Under the pieces are notes generated by a model. That model had not been told where the DNA came from. It saw only the letters and a program-made list of their open reading frames with translations, and did no database searches. A program made the position numbers and the translations under genes. A DNA stretch of 64,000 nt from Eutrigla gurnardus (lineage: Eukaryota; Chordata; Actinopteri; Perciformes; Triglidae): assembly GCA_963514095.1 (NCBI GenBank), contig OY741279.1, forward strand, positions 4,382,292 through 4,446,291, written 5' to 3'. Of the stretch, positions 1 to 10,980 are shown one piece after another. The stretch's first letter is position 1. Each line of letters opens with the position of its first letter.

Positions 1-1
1 C

Positions 2-668
2 AGCCAGGAATCTTGGGGTCTCGACAAAAGAGACTGGAGGGCCGGAAGGTACCACCAGAGGAGACACAAACGTGATGAAGAACTCTCAGAAGAAGCGAGA
101 GAGGAACCGGAAGAAGAACGCAGCCAGGAATCTTGGGGTCTCGACAAAAGAGACTGGAGGGCCGGAAGGTACCACCAGAGGAGACACAAACGTGATGAAG
201 AACTCTCAGAAGAACCACGAGAGGAACCCGATGAAGAACGCAGCCAGGAATCTTGGGGTCTCGACAAAAGAGACTGGAGGGCCGGAAGGTACCACCAGAG
301 GAGACACAAACGGGATGAAGAGCTCTCAGAAGAAGCAAGAGAGGAACCCGATGAAGAACGCAGCCAGGAATCTTGGGGTCTCGACAAGAGGGACTGGAGG
401 GCCGGAAGGTACCACCAGAGGAGACACAAACGTGATGAGGAGCTCTCAGAAGAAACCAGGGACGAGCCGGATGAGGAACGCAGTCAGGAATACTGGGACT
501 TTGATACTGGAAGAGAAAAGAGGGAATGGAGGGCCGGAAGGTTCCACCAGAGGAGACACAAACGTGATGAAGAACTCTCAGAAGAACCACGAGAGGAACC
601 TGAAGAAGAACGCAGCCAGGAATCCTGGAGTCTCGACAAAAGACACGGAAAGGAAGACGCCGGAGTAG
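2..668 (+). repeat. 120-bp coding tandem repeat in chgb
   Basis: Nearly identical units start at 1, 121, 241 and 361. A fifth diverged unit of about 132 bp starts at 481, and a partial sixth near 613. The period is a multiple of three, so the chgb frame is kept. In frame each unit gives a WGLDKR site, the peptide DWRAGRYHQRRH, a KR site, then an acidic DEELSEE segment. The array probably continues to the left of the window. Confidence 0.95.
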
Positions 669-2310
669 AAAAGCGTATTTGGAAGCCGACGCATCGCTAC
701 CACCACAAAAAGAAATATCACAAGCGTGGCGGAGGATCCTCAGAAGAAGAGGAGGAGCAGGGAGGTGCTTCAGAGGAGGACTCAAAGGACAAGGCCGAAG
801 CAACGAGGTACTTCCATCTGTCGTAACATCTAACCAACTTCTACTTTCATCCATCCTGCAAGTGTACATGTGGTGACTTTAACATACGTTTTGGTTTTCC
901 AGGTATGTGGCAGAGAAGCGCAACCCCTGGATTTATCGCGGTTTCTACCACCCTGCATGGTATAAAAGGGATTCAGATGAGCACGCTGCACCCTCCAACA
1001 AGGTGGGCTTCATGTGCTGGATTTGGTTTCTGCCTGCATATAAAACAGTAATATTATTGAAAATTACAAATATGCAGACTGAGGAAATTTGACCATGCTT
1101 TTTTTTTTTTTTTTTTTTAAATATGTCCTTGGGGTAATTCTATCATTTTTCTTTGCTTATTAAAATTTGAATTAATGTGTTTGTAATAATTAATTATTGA
1201 CTCCACACTTTTCTCTTGATTCTCCTGCCTTTTTAATGTGTTCAGATGGAAGAACTGGCCAAGTTGCTGAGCTACAAGATGAACCAGCTGGCCAACCACT
1301 CTAATCAAGAGGAGCCAAAGAGGAGCATGCACCAGAGAGCACTTTCCCCGCAGGAGGTAAAAAAAAAAGAGAGAGGAAACTAACATATGAGTGACGTGAG
1401 GATGCATTTGCTGCCACGTTCACTCTGTTAAACCTCTAACTAGACCGCCGGACTTAAAGTACAGTAGGAATTATGTTAATTTATGGTGCATCATCTGGTA
1501 CTGATGAGCAGCTCTATGTAGCTGCCAAGATTTATATCAAGTCCACCCTGACATATCATAGAGAACAGATAGATTTGTATGTTTAAAAAAATAAAGACTT
1601 CATTCTGCTGGCGGTTCTGTAAAAACGAAAACCCCCATGTATATTTAGCTGACCCAGTAAAGCCACGAAGCACATCAAATGCCCTCCACCACTGTTTCAG
1701 TGTGTGCTCATTATGGGAATGTCTAGTCTTCATGGAGATGTCCGCATTCAGCCTTCAGAGCATCACTGGATATGCATCTGTGCAAATGCACATCGAGAAC
1801 CGGGGACGCTCGTCGTGAACGCATGAAAGGAAAGAAGTGTGACCAGTAAATTCACCGGCAGCGCCTCGTCCCTCCACTCTGAACATCATCCCATCTCATT
1901 TTTACGACTGCTGCAGTAATCACACTTACAACCTCATGATTACAGCCTCCCAGAGCAATCAATGTCGTAATACGCCCATTAAAAAAAAGAGAGACGTCCC
2001 TATCTTTTCCCTTTTTTCCCGCATACTTTGAAGCAGAAAAACAAATCAGGGAGGAAGTGTAGTGATATCATCTGACTCAAGGGATTATAAGGGAATGTTA
2101 AGGACCCTAAATAACACATTCATGTATATTACGCAGGTTTTTTGAGCAGGCAAGAGAAGAAAAACGCAATTTATTATGATTTAATCCTGATAATCCTATT
2201 CAACAATTACATGTTTCTCATGTTTTCAGGAGAAAGAGCTGGAAAACCTTGCAGCGATGGATACGGAGCTGCAGAAGATCGCTGCCAAGCTGCATGACCA
2301 CAGTGCATAA
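2..2310 (+). CDS. chgb: Chromogranin B (secretogranin-1), 3' part
   Basis: This is an acidic prohormone of dense-core secretory granules, cut by prohormone convertases at dibasic sites. The 5' end lies outside the window. Coding exons are 2-807 (frame starts at base 2), 903-1002, 1246-1356 and 2230-2310 (stop TAA 2308-2310), all with GT-AG introns and matching phases. The large exon encodes four copies of a 40-residue unit plus a fifth diverged one, rich in Glu, Arg and KR pairs, and ends in a Glu-rich tract. The identification rests on the conserved tail: exon 2 reads EKRNPWIYRGFYHPAWYKR, exon 3 EELAKLLSYKMNQL, and the last exon EKELENLAAMDTELQKIAAK, the family's characteristic C-terminus. 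Neighbour trmt6 supports chgb by synteny. Another frame is also open over the repeat because the period is a multiple of three; it has no continuation into the downstream exons. Confidence 0.93.
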
Positions 2311-2601
2311 AACAGGATGGATAAAAGCTGTCTTACTGTATGTCAGTCCATTTAGTGTGCTTACTGTGTTAAAAAACAATTAAGAGATTAAAAAAAAAAA
2401 AAGCCTGGAGTCTTGCCAAAAACATTTGAACAACTTGTTTATTATGGTCTTTATGATATTCTGATGTTCTCTAATTAATCAGCATGGGAATGCTTTTGAT
2501 GTTTATATGTATAAAGAGAAAATATGAGATTCTAAAATAAACACGTCTGAGACAAAGTATTCAAAACATTGTGTTCTAAGGAGCTTGTTCAGTCTGCACT
2601 C

Positions 2602-2607
2602 AATAAA
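2602..2607 (+). terminator. chgb polyadenylation signal
   Basis: AATAAA lies about 290 bases after the chgb stop codon. Another AATAAA occurs at about 2536. Either could define the 3' end; the later one lies close to the convergent trmt6 signal. Confidence 0.5.
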
Positions 2608-2697
2608 AGGAGTTATTCTGGGACCAAACTTATATCTCTCATGTTATTTTCCTGATGAAAAAAAGAAAATGTGTTCATATTTCCGTCTCTTTTTTCT

Positions 2698-2703
2698 TTT
2701 ATT
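2698..2703 (-). terminator. Candidate trmt6 polyadenylation signal
   Basis: AATAAA on the - strand, about 400 bases beyond the trmt6 stop codon. It is the best-placed hexamer in the convergent interval. Confidence 0.4.
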
Positions 2704-3096
2704 CTGTGCAGAAACAGATCACATTAGCTGCTGGATCATATAACAAATGGCACTTTCTGCAGGGATAACAAACTTAAAATAAAAAGTTGAAGCTGGAGAA
2801 CATTATCTGGGTGAAAAAAAATAATTGAATTTGCTCTCAACACGCTGTGATTAATATCAGCAGTTCCTTACATAATACAGTACATACACCTAAACGGGCT
2901 TATAGTTCACTCCTCAGCATTTCCTTCCTCTCCACTATACACTCGTGCTCTGATGAACGCCAACCAGACACTCATTCCAGATGTGTCACATCGGTTCAGC
3001 AGGAAGAGGAAGAGGAGTCCTCGCCGAGGGGGGCGATCCCTACAGGCCGTCATCGTCAACGCGCCCTGAAAAGATCCGATCGCTTCTGACTTCCTT

Positions 3097-4136
3097 TTAT
3101 CCGTCGGCGTCGGTCACTTTCTGTCTCTTCGGCGCCGGTTCCTCGGCTGGCCGGGAGGCTGCGTGTTTGGAGCGGTTGTCCGCGGCAACCGTTGTTCCCG
3201 AGAGGAGGTAGCCCCCGCCGCCGCTCATCAGCAGCACGGGATGCGTCCTGTTAGGCAACACCTAGAGACGAGACAGGAGGCGTTAACTCCACTGTCTCTC
3301 CGAGGATGCAAACACGTTTTCATCCACTTGCTGCACAGCACACAATTATTAAAAAAAAAAAAAGCAGAATGGGCCGTGACGAGGATTTTAATCCCAAAGG
3401 ACAACCAATAGGATAGAAATTACTTTCTTTCTCTAGCGGTAGATGAAGGATTGGAGCAGAAACAATTAGTAGATGACACAAAAATAAGTAATTAATGGTT
3501 TAAGGGGAATCAAAAATGGCAAATATAACTGTACTGTGAGAATTAGCTGCTTTCCTGTTTTAAAGTGTGAATATTTATGGACAAACAATAGATGTTAGTC
3601 AGACTCAGGAACCTTTTTGAATCTTTGTTACAATTTTATATATAATAATAAAAATAATTGAGAGATTAATTGCTTATGAAAAAAGCTTTAGAAGCAATTC
3701 TGAGTCTCTGAATGAAAAAAATAAATACATAGAAATACTAAAAAACAAAGTGGGTTGAAACCAAAACAGTCGTTTGATCCATCGTTAATATAAAAAGTAT
3801 TGATTAGAGCAGCTTTATCAATACAACTCAAAACAAAAAGATTAAGTTTGACCTGGTAATGGCGGAGCCAGGTGTTTGTGAGTCTGACGTCCACCGTCCC
3901 GCCTTGCTCCTTGAGTTTTGTGAAGCACTCGATAAGAGGCTGCAACGGGAAGCAAAGGGAAGGGAGAGTTGAAACACACAGCAACATTTTCAGCAACACA
4001 TGATAAGTAGTGTAACTAGAGATGCACCAATTCTAATTTTCTTCCCCGATTCCGATTTCTTTAAAAATCTGAAGAGCTGGTCACTGTGATTTCAGAGCAT
4101 CGTGCATGGGAATGAATTAAACTATCACCTAGTACA

Positions 4137-4207
<71 letters not shown>

Positions 4208-7200
4208 TGACCAAATCTGAAATAAGAGATCGAGCAGCTGACAGAACAGAGCATCTCTTAAAATGTCCACGGCCGTAATGGAATAAGGACATTCCCCCGC
4301 TGGAACTCTAAATAAAAACAACTAAAAACCTGCTGTGCTAATGTGAAATCTTCCCCAGATAACTCCTCATCCTCATACGTGTTGTCGATGACCCCACCTC
4401 TTTGTACTGGGAGTAGACGACAAAGGGCCTGGAGGGGGAGAGGAACTTGATCAGGCCCATGAGGACCGGACACGGGTGAAACCGGCTGGCTATGACCAAC
4501 CTGCAGGAAACAAACGGATGATCAAGCAAACCTGTCGGACGTGAAATACATCGTATTGGAAAAGGCATACGGAGGCAACATCGTAAATCCAGCTCATGTG
4601 TTGGAGATTTAACCCCCATGTTAGACGTTTACTTCACACTTTATCTAGCTGGATGGGAGTCGGTGAAGGGGCTGATTTAGGTCAATAGGCTAACCAGATC
4701 AATACTTCAACCATCAGAAAAAGCTATAAAGCAAAGGCTTTTATTCTGTATGACAGGAAACTCCCTTTGGTCACCTTGTGAGGACGCCGCCTGCTAAAGG
4801 GGCGAATGCTTTATCGGGACTTTTATAGACATACTTGGCACATTTTTAATCCCCGTAGATCTACTTCCTGTTGTTTACCACAGTGCCGGGCAGAGAAAAC
4901 CACAAAAAAAGTGAAGAGAAACCCGTGAAAGCAGAAGCTCGGGTCTAAATCTGGAACCAACCCGTCTGCGTTCCTGCCTTCCAGCAGCGCGGCGGCCGAC
5001 GCCAGCTTCTTCCGTTTCTCCTCTTGCTTCACCTTTTTGTCCTGAGCCTGAAACAAAAACATGCGATATTTCCTTTTATTTTAACGTACAGGCGCATACA
5101 AAGAATACGTTTATAAATATAATATATAATGTTCATGCAATCAGTTTGATAATATATAGGAAGAAGGTTAGATAGCCTAAAGCAGGTTGCAATAGCAAAA
5201 GGTGCAGAACACAGTCATTGGTTAGTAGCGTTGCCATGGTTTCAAGAAACCTCTCTTTGACGAGAAGAAGATCCAGCAAGTTAACTTCAAACCTGAGTGT
5301 GTTCTTTCACTTCTCTATGAAATATGACAGCAATGATTATTCTTGTCTATTATATTTGGATTTAAAAAAAAAAAATGTTTTATTGTATTTTGCACTCTCC
5401 TCTTTGCAGCTGTAACCCTGACTATTTCCCCACTGTGGGACTAATATCTTATATTACAGATTTAAAGGCATGACAGTAGGAAGAATATTAGGAATGTCGT
5501 ATAAATTTGTAGGTAGTGGGCGTACTTTGGCTTCTTTGCGTTTCTCCATCTCGTCTTTCTTCGGGTCAGCGGCGGCGTCAGCGGCGGTGTTTGTCTCCAT
5601 GCTCGCTCCCTCCGGACTAGTCTCTGGTTTCTGGTCCTCCTCTGCAGCCGTGTCAGACTGCTTTGAATCTGTAATGTTGACGGAGAAAATTTACCTCAGA
5701 TTCATGTCAGAAAGGGTAGAAAATACTGATATAAATGAGTGAATATCAGGGGATCATATGCAAATACTTTGTCTACTTTGTCTATGCAAATACTTTGATC
5801 ATATGCAAATACTTTGTCTTCTATTGTATTTCAGCACCATCTAAAAACATGAATATAAAAACATAAAAAAGGCTCTGACCGGTGCTGGGCTCTTTGGCCG
5901 TCGTGTCCAGGGTGCCTTCCAGCAGCGCGTTGACGTGGCAGATGGGAAACTCATGCAGCGTATCGTGAAAATGTGCAGGAAAGCCAAAGTTCTCCACCCC
6001 CGCCCGGACCGGTCCACCTCCCGGGTACATCTGGATCACCGAGCCGAAACCTGGACGAGGAGGAACGAGGGGCCAATTATAGAGAAAAATACATTCTTTG
6101 TATCGAAATGAAATAATGTAAGAAAAGTGCCGACGTACCCCCCATTCTTTCCATGACGGATCCCAGCACGAGGCCCGCACAGGTCTCGAACACCAGAACT
6201 TTACTGCCGGCGTGGATGTTTGCCAGAGTCAACATCTGGGCCAGCGCGTCGTAACGCAGGTGGCTGCATGACAGGAAGACACACAGTCACCTGTCTGTCT
6301 CTCTCGGCTACGTTAAAGGGACATTTCACCGTGGGAACATGGATCTGGATCATAAACGGGTCATATATGTAGTCGAAATGTAAAACACGTTTCCAATTTG
6401 ACTGAGAAAAGGCAGAAAGTGACATTTTGTCACATGTGGATGGAAGACAACAACTCCCACAATGCACAGCTCTGCAGGCCACGCCTGTTATAAAAGGACC
6501 GGTCCAGTTCCACTCACAGCCCGAGTCTGAAGTGGTCCCACCACTGGTCTGTAACAGGTCTGTAGTCTCAGTGGGTCCCACCACTGGTCTGTAACAGGTC
6601 TGTAGTCTCAGTGGGTCCCACCACTGGTCTGTAACAGGTCTGGAGTCTCAGTGGGTCCCACCACTGGTCTGTAACAGGTCTGGAGTCTCAGTGGGTCCCA
6701 CCACTGGTCTGTAACAGGTCTGGAGTCTCGGTGGGTCCCACCACTGGTCTGTAACAGGTCTGTAGTCTCAGTGGGTCCCACCACTGGTCTGTAACAGGTC
6801 TGTAGTCTCAGTGGGTCCCACCACTGGTCTGTAACAGGTCTGTAGTCTCAGTGGGTCCCACCACTGGTCTGTAACAGGTCTGGAGTCTCAGTGGGTCCCA
6901 CCACTGGTCTGTAACAGGTCTGTAGTCTCAGTGGGTCCCACCACTGGTCTGTAACAGGTCTGGAGTCTCAGTGGGTCCCACCACTGGTCTGTAACAGGTC
7001 TGGAGTCTCAGTGGGTCCCACCACTGGTCTGTAACAGGTCTGTAGTCTCAGTGGGTCCCACCACTGGTCATTAACAGGTCTGGAGTCTCGGTGGGTCCCA
7101 CCACTGGTCTGTAACAGGTCTGTAGTCTCAGTGGGTCCCACCACTGGTCTGTAACAGGTCTGGAGTCTCAGTGGGTCCCACCACAACCCCAAAATGTGCC

Positions 7201-7689
7201 GACTCACCAGATCTTCCCCGGCTCCCGGCCGTGGTACATCATAGCCAGGATGCGACACGATGGTTTGAGAACCGTCACCGTGTTTTCATACCTGGAAATA
7301 AAAGCACAAGGAATGAACAGATAATTCCACGACTTTATTTAATAGAAAGTCTGAAAACAAACTGTGACTCACTTCTTCTTTTTCTTCTTGATGTACTTGG
7401 CCTGGGCATATTCAGTCTTATCTCTGAACGTGGAGCTGTTGTCTACCAGCTGCTGGACGATTTCCTGCAGAGCACACAGTTTTTTTAAATATTTTCTTTT
7501 GGCCAATGGTTGAAATGGATGAGCTCATTACTGCCTCCCCGTTTGTGTGTGTCGGTGATGACATCATCACGTACCTGACCCTTCAGTCCTTGCTCTTTGA
7601 GCGTCTCGATGTCGTCCCTGGTCAGCTTCTGGGATTTTCCATCGTCCACAATGTTCCTGTTGTCTGTGCCTGCCTCCTTTGCATCTGGG

Positions 7690-7756
<67 letters not shown>

Positions 7757-8187
7757 AGAGAGAAAAAAAAAGAGATGATTCAAAGTGAAAGTGAAAGCAT
7801 AAAAACAGCATGGAATATTCCCTTTTACACCATGCAACAGTCTAGGAAAATAACATGTAAAATGATGCATTCAGTGTCATTCCCTTCATTTATTGTTTAT
7901 ACAGTAGGATTCATGCACATGTATATTTGGTTTATAGGATTATTGAATATATCTATAGTGAATCTGAGTGTGTTTTTAAACTACTTCATGTTTGTCTTGC
8001 ATGAAGTGTTTCTGTTGTGATTAATGTCTAAATGTTTAATTGCTGCTGTAACACTATGCTCTCTCTCTTCTTCCCACAGTTAGGATCTTTAACATGTCCT
8101 GTTCCCCCACCGACACACACCTGCACTCATCCCTCACTTTAGGTCCGACAGGAAGACAACTTCCCGTTATTCTGATGACCAAAGTGT

Positions 8188-8249
<62 letters not shown>

Positions 8250-8601
8250 GACAGCAGGTTACACACTTGTGGAGGTCTCCGTTTCCTTGGGCTTCCGTGG
8301 CTGCAGCATCCCTCCAGACACGCACTCGAAGGTGGTGCTGTACAGCTGACCCACGGTGTTATCCAGGAAGAACCACTGCTTCTCAAAGATCACCTTCCTG
8401 CAGAGATAAACAAACAAACAAAGAGCACAATCACCTCTACGTCCCCACGTCTGCTCATGGTTCAGCCCCAGACTTGTACAGTTATTTAACTTACTTCTTC
8501 GTTTGAATCTGCACAGCTTTGAAGATATCTCCCCGCTTCAACACGACGTAGTCCCCGTCTTTGATTCTGTGCAGAGAATCGTCGTCTCCGCTGTCCGCCA
8601 T
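3097..8601 (-). CDS. trmt6: tRNA (adenine(58)-N(1))-methyltransferase non-catalytic subunit TRMT6
   Basis: Trmt6 pairs with the catalytic Trmt61a to methylate adenosine 58 in the T-loop of tRNAs (Gcd10 family, nuclear). Twelve coding exons join in frame: 8495-8601, 8267-8397, 7575-7684, 7373-7464, 7208-7291, 6139-6263, 5880-6050, 5526-5668, 4962-5047, 4398-4500, 3853-3939 and 3097-3261, giving about 467 residues (human about 497). Recognisable segments in order are KDGDYVVLKRGDIFKAVQ near the N-terminus, FEKQWFFLDN, AGTDNRNIVDDGKSQKL, a lysine-rich stretch, ETCAGLVLGSVMERMGGFGS, MYPGGGPVRAG, an acidic, low-complexity linker, RNADGLVIASRFHPCP, PFVVYSQYKE and MSGGGGYLLSG before a basic tail. 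The start ATG (8599-8601) is followed by MADSGDDD, as expected for the family. All splice sites are GT-AG. Introns hold two CA/GT microsatellites and a 40-bp minisatellite. Confidence 0.95.
4141..4202. repeat. (GT)n microsatellite in trmt6 intron 10
   Basis: About 31 uninterrupted GT units. It lies in the intron between the trmt6 exons at 4398-4500 and 3853-3939. Confidence 0.97.
6541..7180. repeat. 40-bp minisatellite in trmt6 intron 5
   Basis: Sixteen complete 40-bp units lie in the intron between exons 7208-7291 and 6139-6263, with partial units on both sides (from about 6523 and to 7184). Each unit starts CCACTGGTCTGTAACAGGTC. Units differ mainly at one T/G position, a G/A change at the end of the GTCTC block in units 5 and 14, and a CA-for-GT change in unit 14. 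On the transcribed strand every unit contains CCTGTTACAG, which resembles a 3' splice site. Confidence 0.97.
7691..7753. repeat. (AC)n microsatellite in trmt6 intron 2
   Basis: About 31 AC units followed by a short AG run, starting only 6 bases upstream of the 3' splice site of the trmt6 exon at 7575-7684 (on the - strand the tract is GT-rich). Confidence 0.95.
8190..8246. repeat. (GT)n microsatellite in trmt6 intron 2
   Basis: About 28 GT units, close to the 5' splice site of the exon at 8267-8397. With the AC run at 7691-7753 the same intron carries GT and AC tracts at its two ends, so its transcript could pair into a stem. Confidence 0.95.
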
Positions 8602-8742
8602 TGTTTAAGCAGGAGAAAGCTGAGAGAGTCACCTTCAGATAATATTTATTAATATTTAGGAGTCGCCGTTGACGAGGCACGGCTTCATTAAAGGCACTAA
8701 ATCAACCTGAAGTACAAGCAAAACACCGCGAAGCGACGTTTC

Positions 8743-8880
8743 CACGTGTTAGCTTCCGTTTCCGCCTAGCTCTCCGCCCCAAGGACGGGTAGACGATTTC
8801 AGAACGCAACGCTCCAAGCTAGTCCACCGTGATTGGCTGGAGGTGCGTCGCTGCGCTCGCTAGCCAATAGGAGCGAGGTG
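8743..8880 (-). promoter_or_regulatory. trmt6 promoter region with two CCAAT boxes
   Basis: The GC-rich segment upstream of the trmt6 start contains an E-box CACGTG (8743-8748), ATTGG (8832-8836) and CCAAT (8864-8868) in opposite orientations. This resembles a TATA-less housekeeping promoter. The transcription start was not located. Confidence 0.5.
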
Positions 8881-9029
8881 CGGTGACTGAGTCGACGTGT
8901 CGATTTCAGAATCATCAATGGACGTTAGTTTATCGTCTCCCTAGGAGAGGGAGGGGAGGGGGCGCTAAAACACGGGAGAGAGTGTTGCTGAAAGGATTTT
9001 TATTTGTATTTTTTTATTTATAGTTATTT

Positions 9030-9450
<421 letters not shown>

Positions 9451-9741
9451 TTATTATTACATTTGCCACATAACATACATACACATTAAATATATTGGTG
9501 AATTAATTTTAGATTATAAATGGATTATACCATATTATTATCAGTAAGTAGACAGGCCCACACAGCACCCTTCCTTGTCCAGGGACATGGGAGATGTAGG
9601 ATAGACTATTCCCAGTCTAGCTGTTTTAATGTTCATAATATCACATATATCTTCATATAGGCTAGTATGTATTTAAAGATGCCGAATGCATTAAATATTT
9701 ATAATATATGGTTAATATAATCATTATTGTACTTACTGTGC

Positions 9742-10056
9742 TTGTAAACTGACCGTATCCAGCGAGCCGCTGGACCACTCCGACGAACCAGAGATCGATG
9801 AAGTAGAGGCCGCCCTGTCCAACCTGGAGGTGACGCTGGAAGGCGGACTCACAGACCGCATTCTGGTAAACATTTCATTAGTTTTAAGCGAATATGAACC
9901 GTCATTTCGAGGCATCGGGGTCTGTTGCAGCAGAACACCTGTTTTTGAAGCAGGAGTGATAGGTAGGCCTCCGATGACTGCATGTCTTAACACGGTGATG
10001 TCAGGAGAAGACGCAGGATAATTCACAGTTGTTTGCCCCCCCCCCCCCACCCCCCT
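9742..10056 (+). pseudogene. Inverted partial copy of a fermt1 exon and intron
   Basis: The + strand here matches the - strand of 14391-14704 almost exactly; only about two substitutions and a small C-tract length difference were seen in some 310 bases. It contains all but the first eight bases of the fermt1 exon 14581-14712 (the 3' splice site and codons 1-2 are missing), the intact GTAAAC donor, and the next intron up to its C-tract. It lies about 0.9 kb past the fermt1 stop, in opposite orientation to fermt1, so it cannot be part of the fermt1 reading frame. Confidence 0.9.
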
Positions 10057-10978
10057 GTATACATTGTAACAAACTATATTCAAACAAATCCCTTTCTTTT
10101 ATTTATTTCACATATCATTTTGTGACTAACTGGAGAATTGATGACGTGCATTTATTCTGGTCAGATAGAGTTGTTGAGTACGTTGAGAATATTCACTTTT
10201 AGACACTAGATGTGAGACTCAAGATTAAATTTAGCTCTACTGTACTATTCTGAAGCGTGCAATGTCTCTTAAAGCAGCTTATAAATCACATAGTTTATGA
10301 AGTCCTTCATGAATTCATGACATTTTCAGAGTTCTTGTGAAGCTTGTCTCTTCAGGCATCAAAGCATGGCTATGGCTGCATATGCGTTCTGATGCAAACT
10401 TAAGTACGTCCATGTAATATTAATATGAATTGAGCAGAATAAAATATTCCCCGCCTGCCACGAGTCATGTTTTCTTTAAGCACAGAATATGATACTTATA
10501 TCGAATCACTGTCAGCATCAAAGCTCATTACAGTCTATGAATCGAGATGTATTCAACCCTGACTATAAAAACTAATTCCTGTTTAAATTGCAAACGAACA
10601 AATGAAAATGAGTGTTGAAATACAAGTTATACCCTTTAATGACTTTTTACAAAATGTTTTTTTCTGTCTGAAACAAGGGCATCTCTTAACCTTAAACAAA
10701 AAAAAAGCTTATTTCCTCCAAATATTAATCCAAGTTTTGAAAGAATCTTGACCAAATATTTACATCAATGCCAGTATTTTTCTAGTGCAGGGTAGATTGT
10801 TTAAACTGTTCACAGCAGGATATCTAACGACAAAAAAAAGGTGTTGTTGTGTGAGTGAAAATGTTACATTTACAGTATTTTATTTCCATTGCTGCAGCCG
10901 ATGAATGCTGTACTTTCACATTGCAACATGTGTTAATATACAACAGATGTACTACAGGAAGCACAGGCTTATAGATCC
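10057..10978. other. AT-rich interval, probable fermt1 3' UTR
   Basis: No coding sequence is seen. Two - strand AATAAA hexamers lie at about 10879-10884 and 10098-10103, so the fermt1 3' UTR may end about 100 or about 880 bases past the stop. Use of the second would bring the transcript almost up to the inverted exon copy. Confidence 0.5.
10879..10884 (-). terminator. Candidate fermt1 polyadenylation signal
   Basis: AATAAA on the - strand (TTTATT on +), about 100 bases beyond the fermt1 stop at 10981-10983. A more distal hexamer exists near 10098. Confidence 0.4.
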
Positions 10979-10980
10979 TT

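Larger units (their letters stand above)
2311..3096. other. Convergent 3' UTR interval between chgb and trmt6
   Basis: This AT-rich interval holds the 3' UTRs of the two convergent genes. A + strand AATAAA lies at 2602-2607 and a - strand AATAAA (TTTATT on the + strand) at 2698-2703, so the two transcripts could end within about 100 bases of each other. No further coding sequence is seen. Confidence 0.6.

Noticed and set aside
72..668. 198-codon ATG-started frame over the chgb repeat
   Set aside because: It is a shadow frame that stays open only because the repeat period is a multiple of three. The frame starting at base 2 gives the acidic, KR-rich granin sequence and continues correctly into the conserved C-terminal exons.
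4014..4060. hAT-type end (GATGCACCAATT and ATTCCGATTT)
   Set aside because: Suggestive of a known fish element, but only one short end is seen and no partner end or target-site duplication was found.
6138..6143. Suspected one-base frameshift at the end of trmt6 exon 6 in a run of six C
   Set aside because: Recounting shows that one G of the run belongs to the ATG codon, so the GTACGT donor leaves phase 1 and exon 7 continues in frame.
6968..7258. 96-codon - strand frame over the 40-bp minisatellite
   Set aside because: It only partly overlaps a real trmt6 exon, in the wrong frame, and otherwise reads the intronic repeat.
7485..7870. Thr-His and Cys-Val dipeptide open frames, also near 4140, 8200, 19000, 26640 and 49100
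   Set aside because: They are translations of GT/AC microsatellites.
8941..8958. CTCF-like GGGGAGGGGGCGCTA near the trmt6 promoter
   Set aside because: The first three consensus bases do not match; more likely a GC-box/Sp1-type promoter sequence.
9742..10056. A functional extra fermt1 exon or new gene
   Set aside because: It is inverted relative to fermt1, lacks the 3' splice site and first two codons, and ends in the same intronic C-tract as the original.
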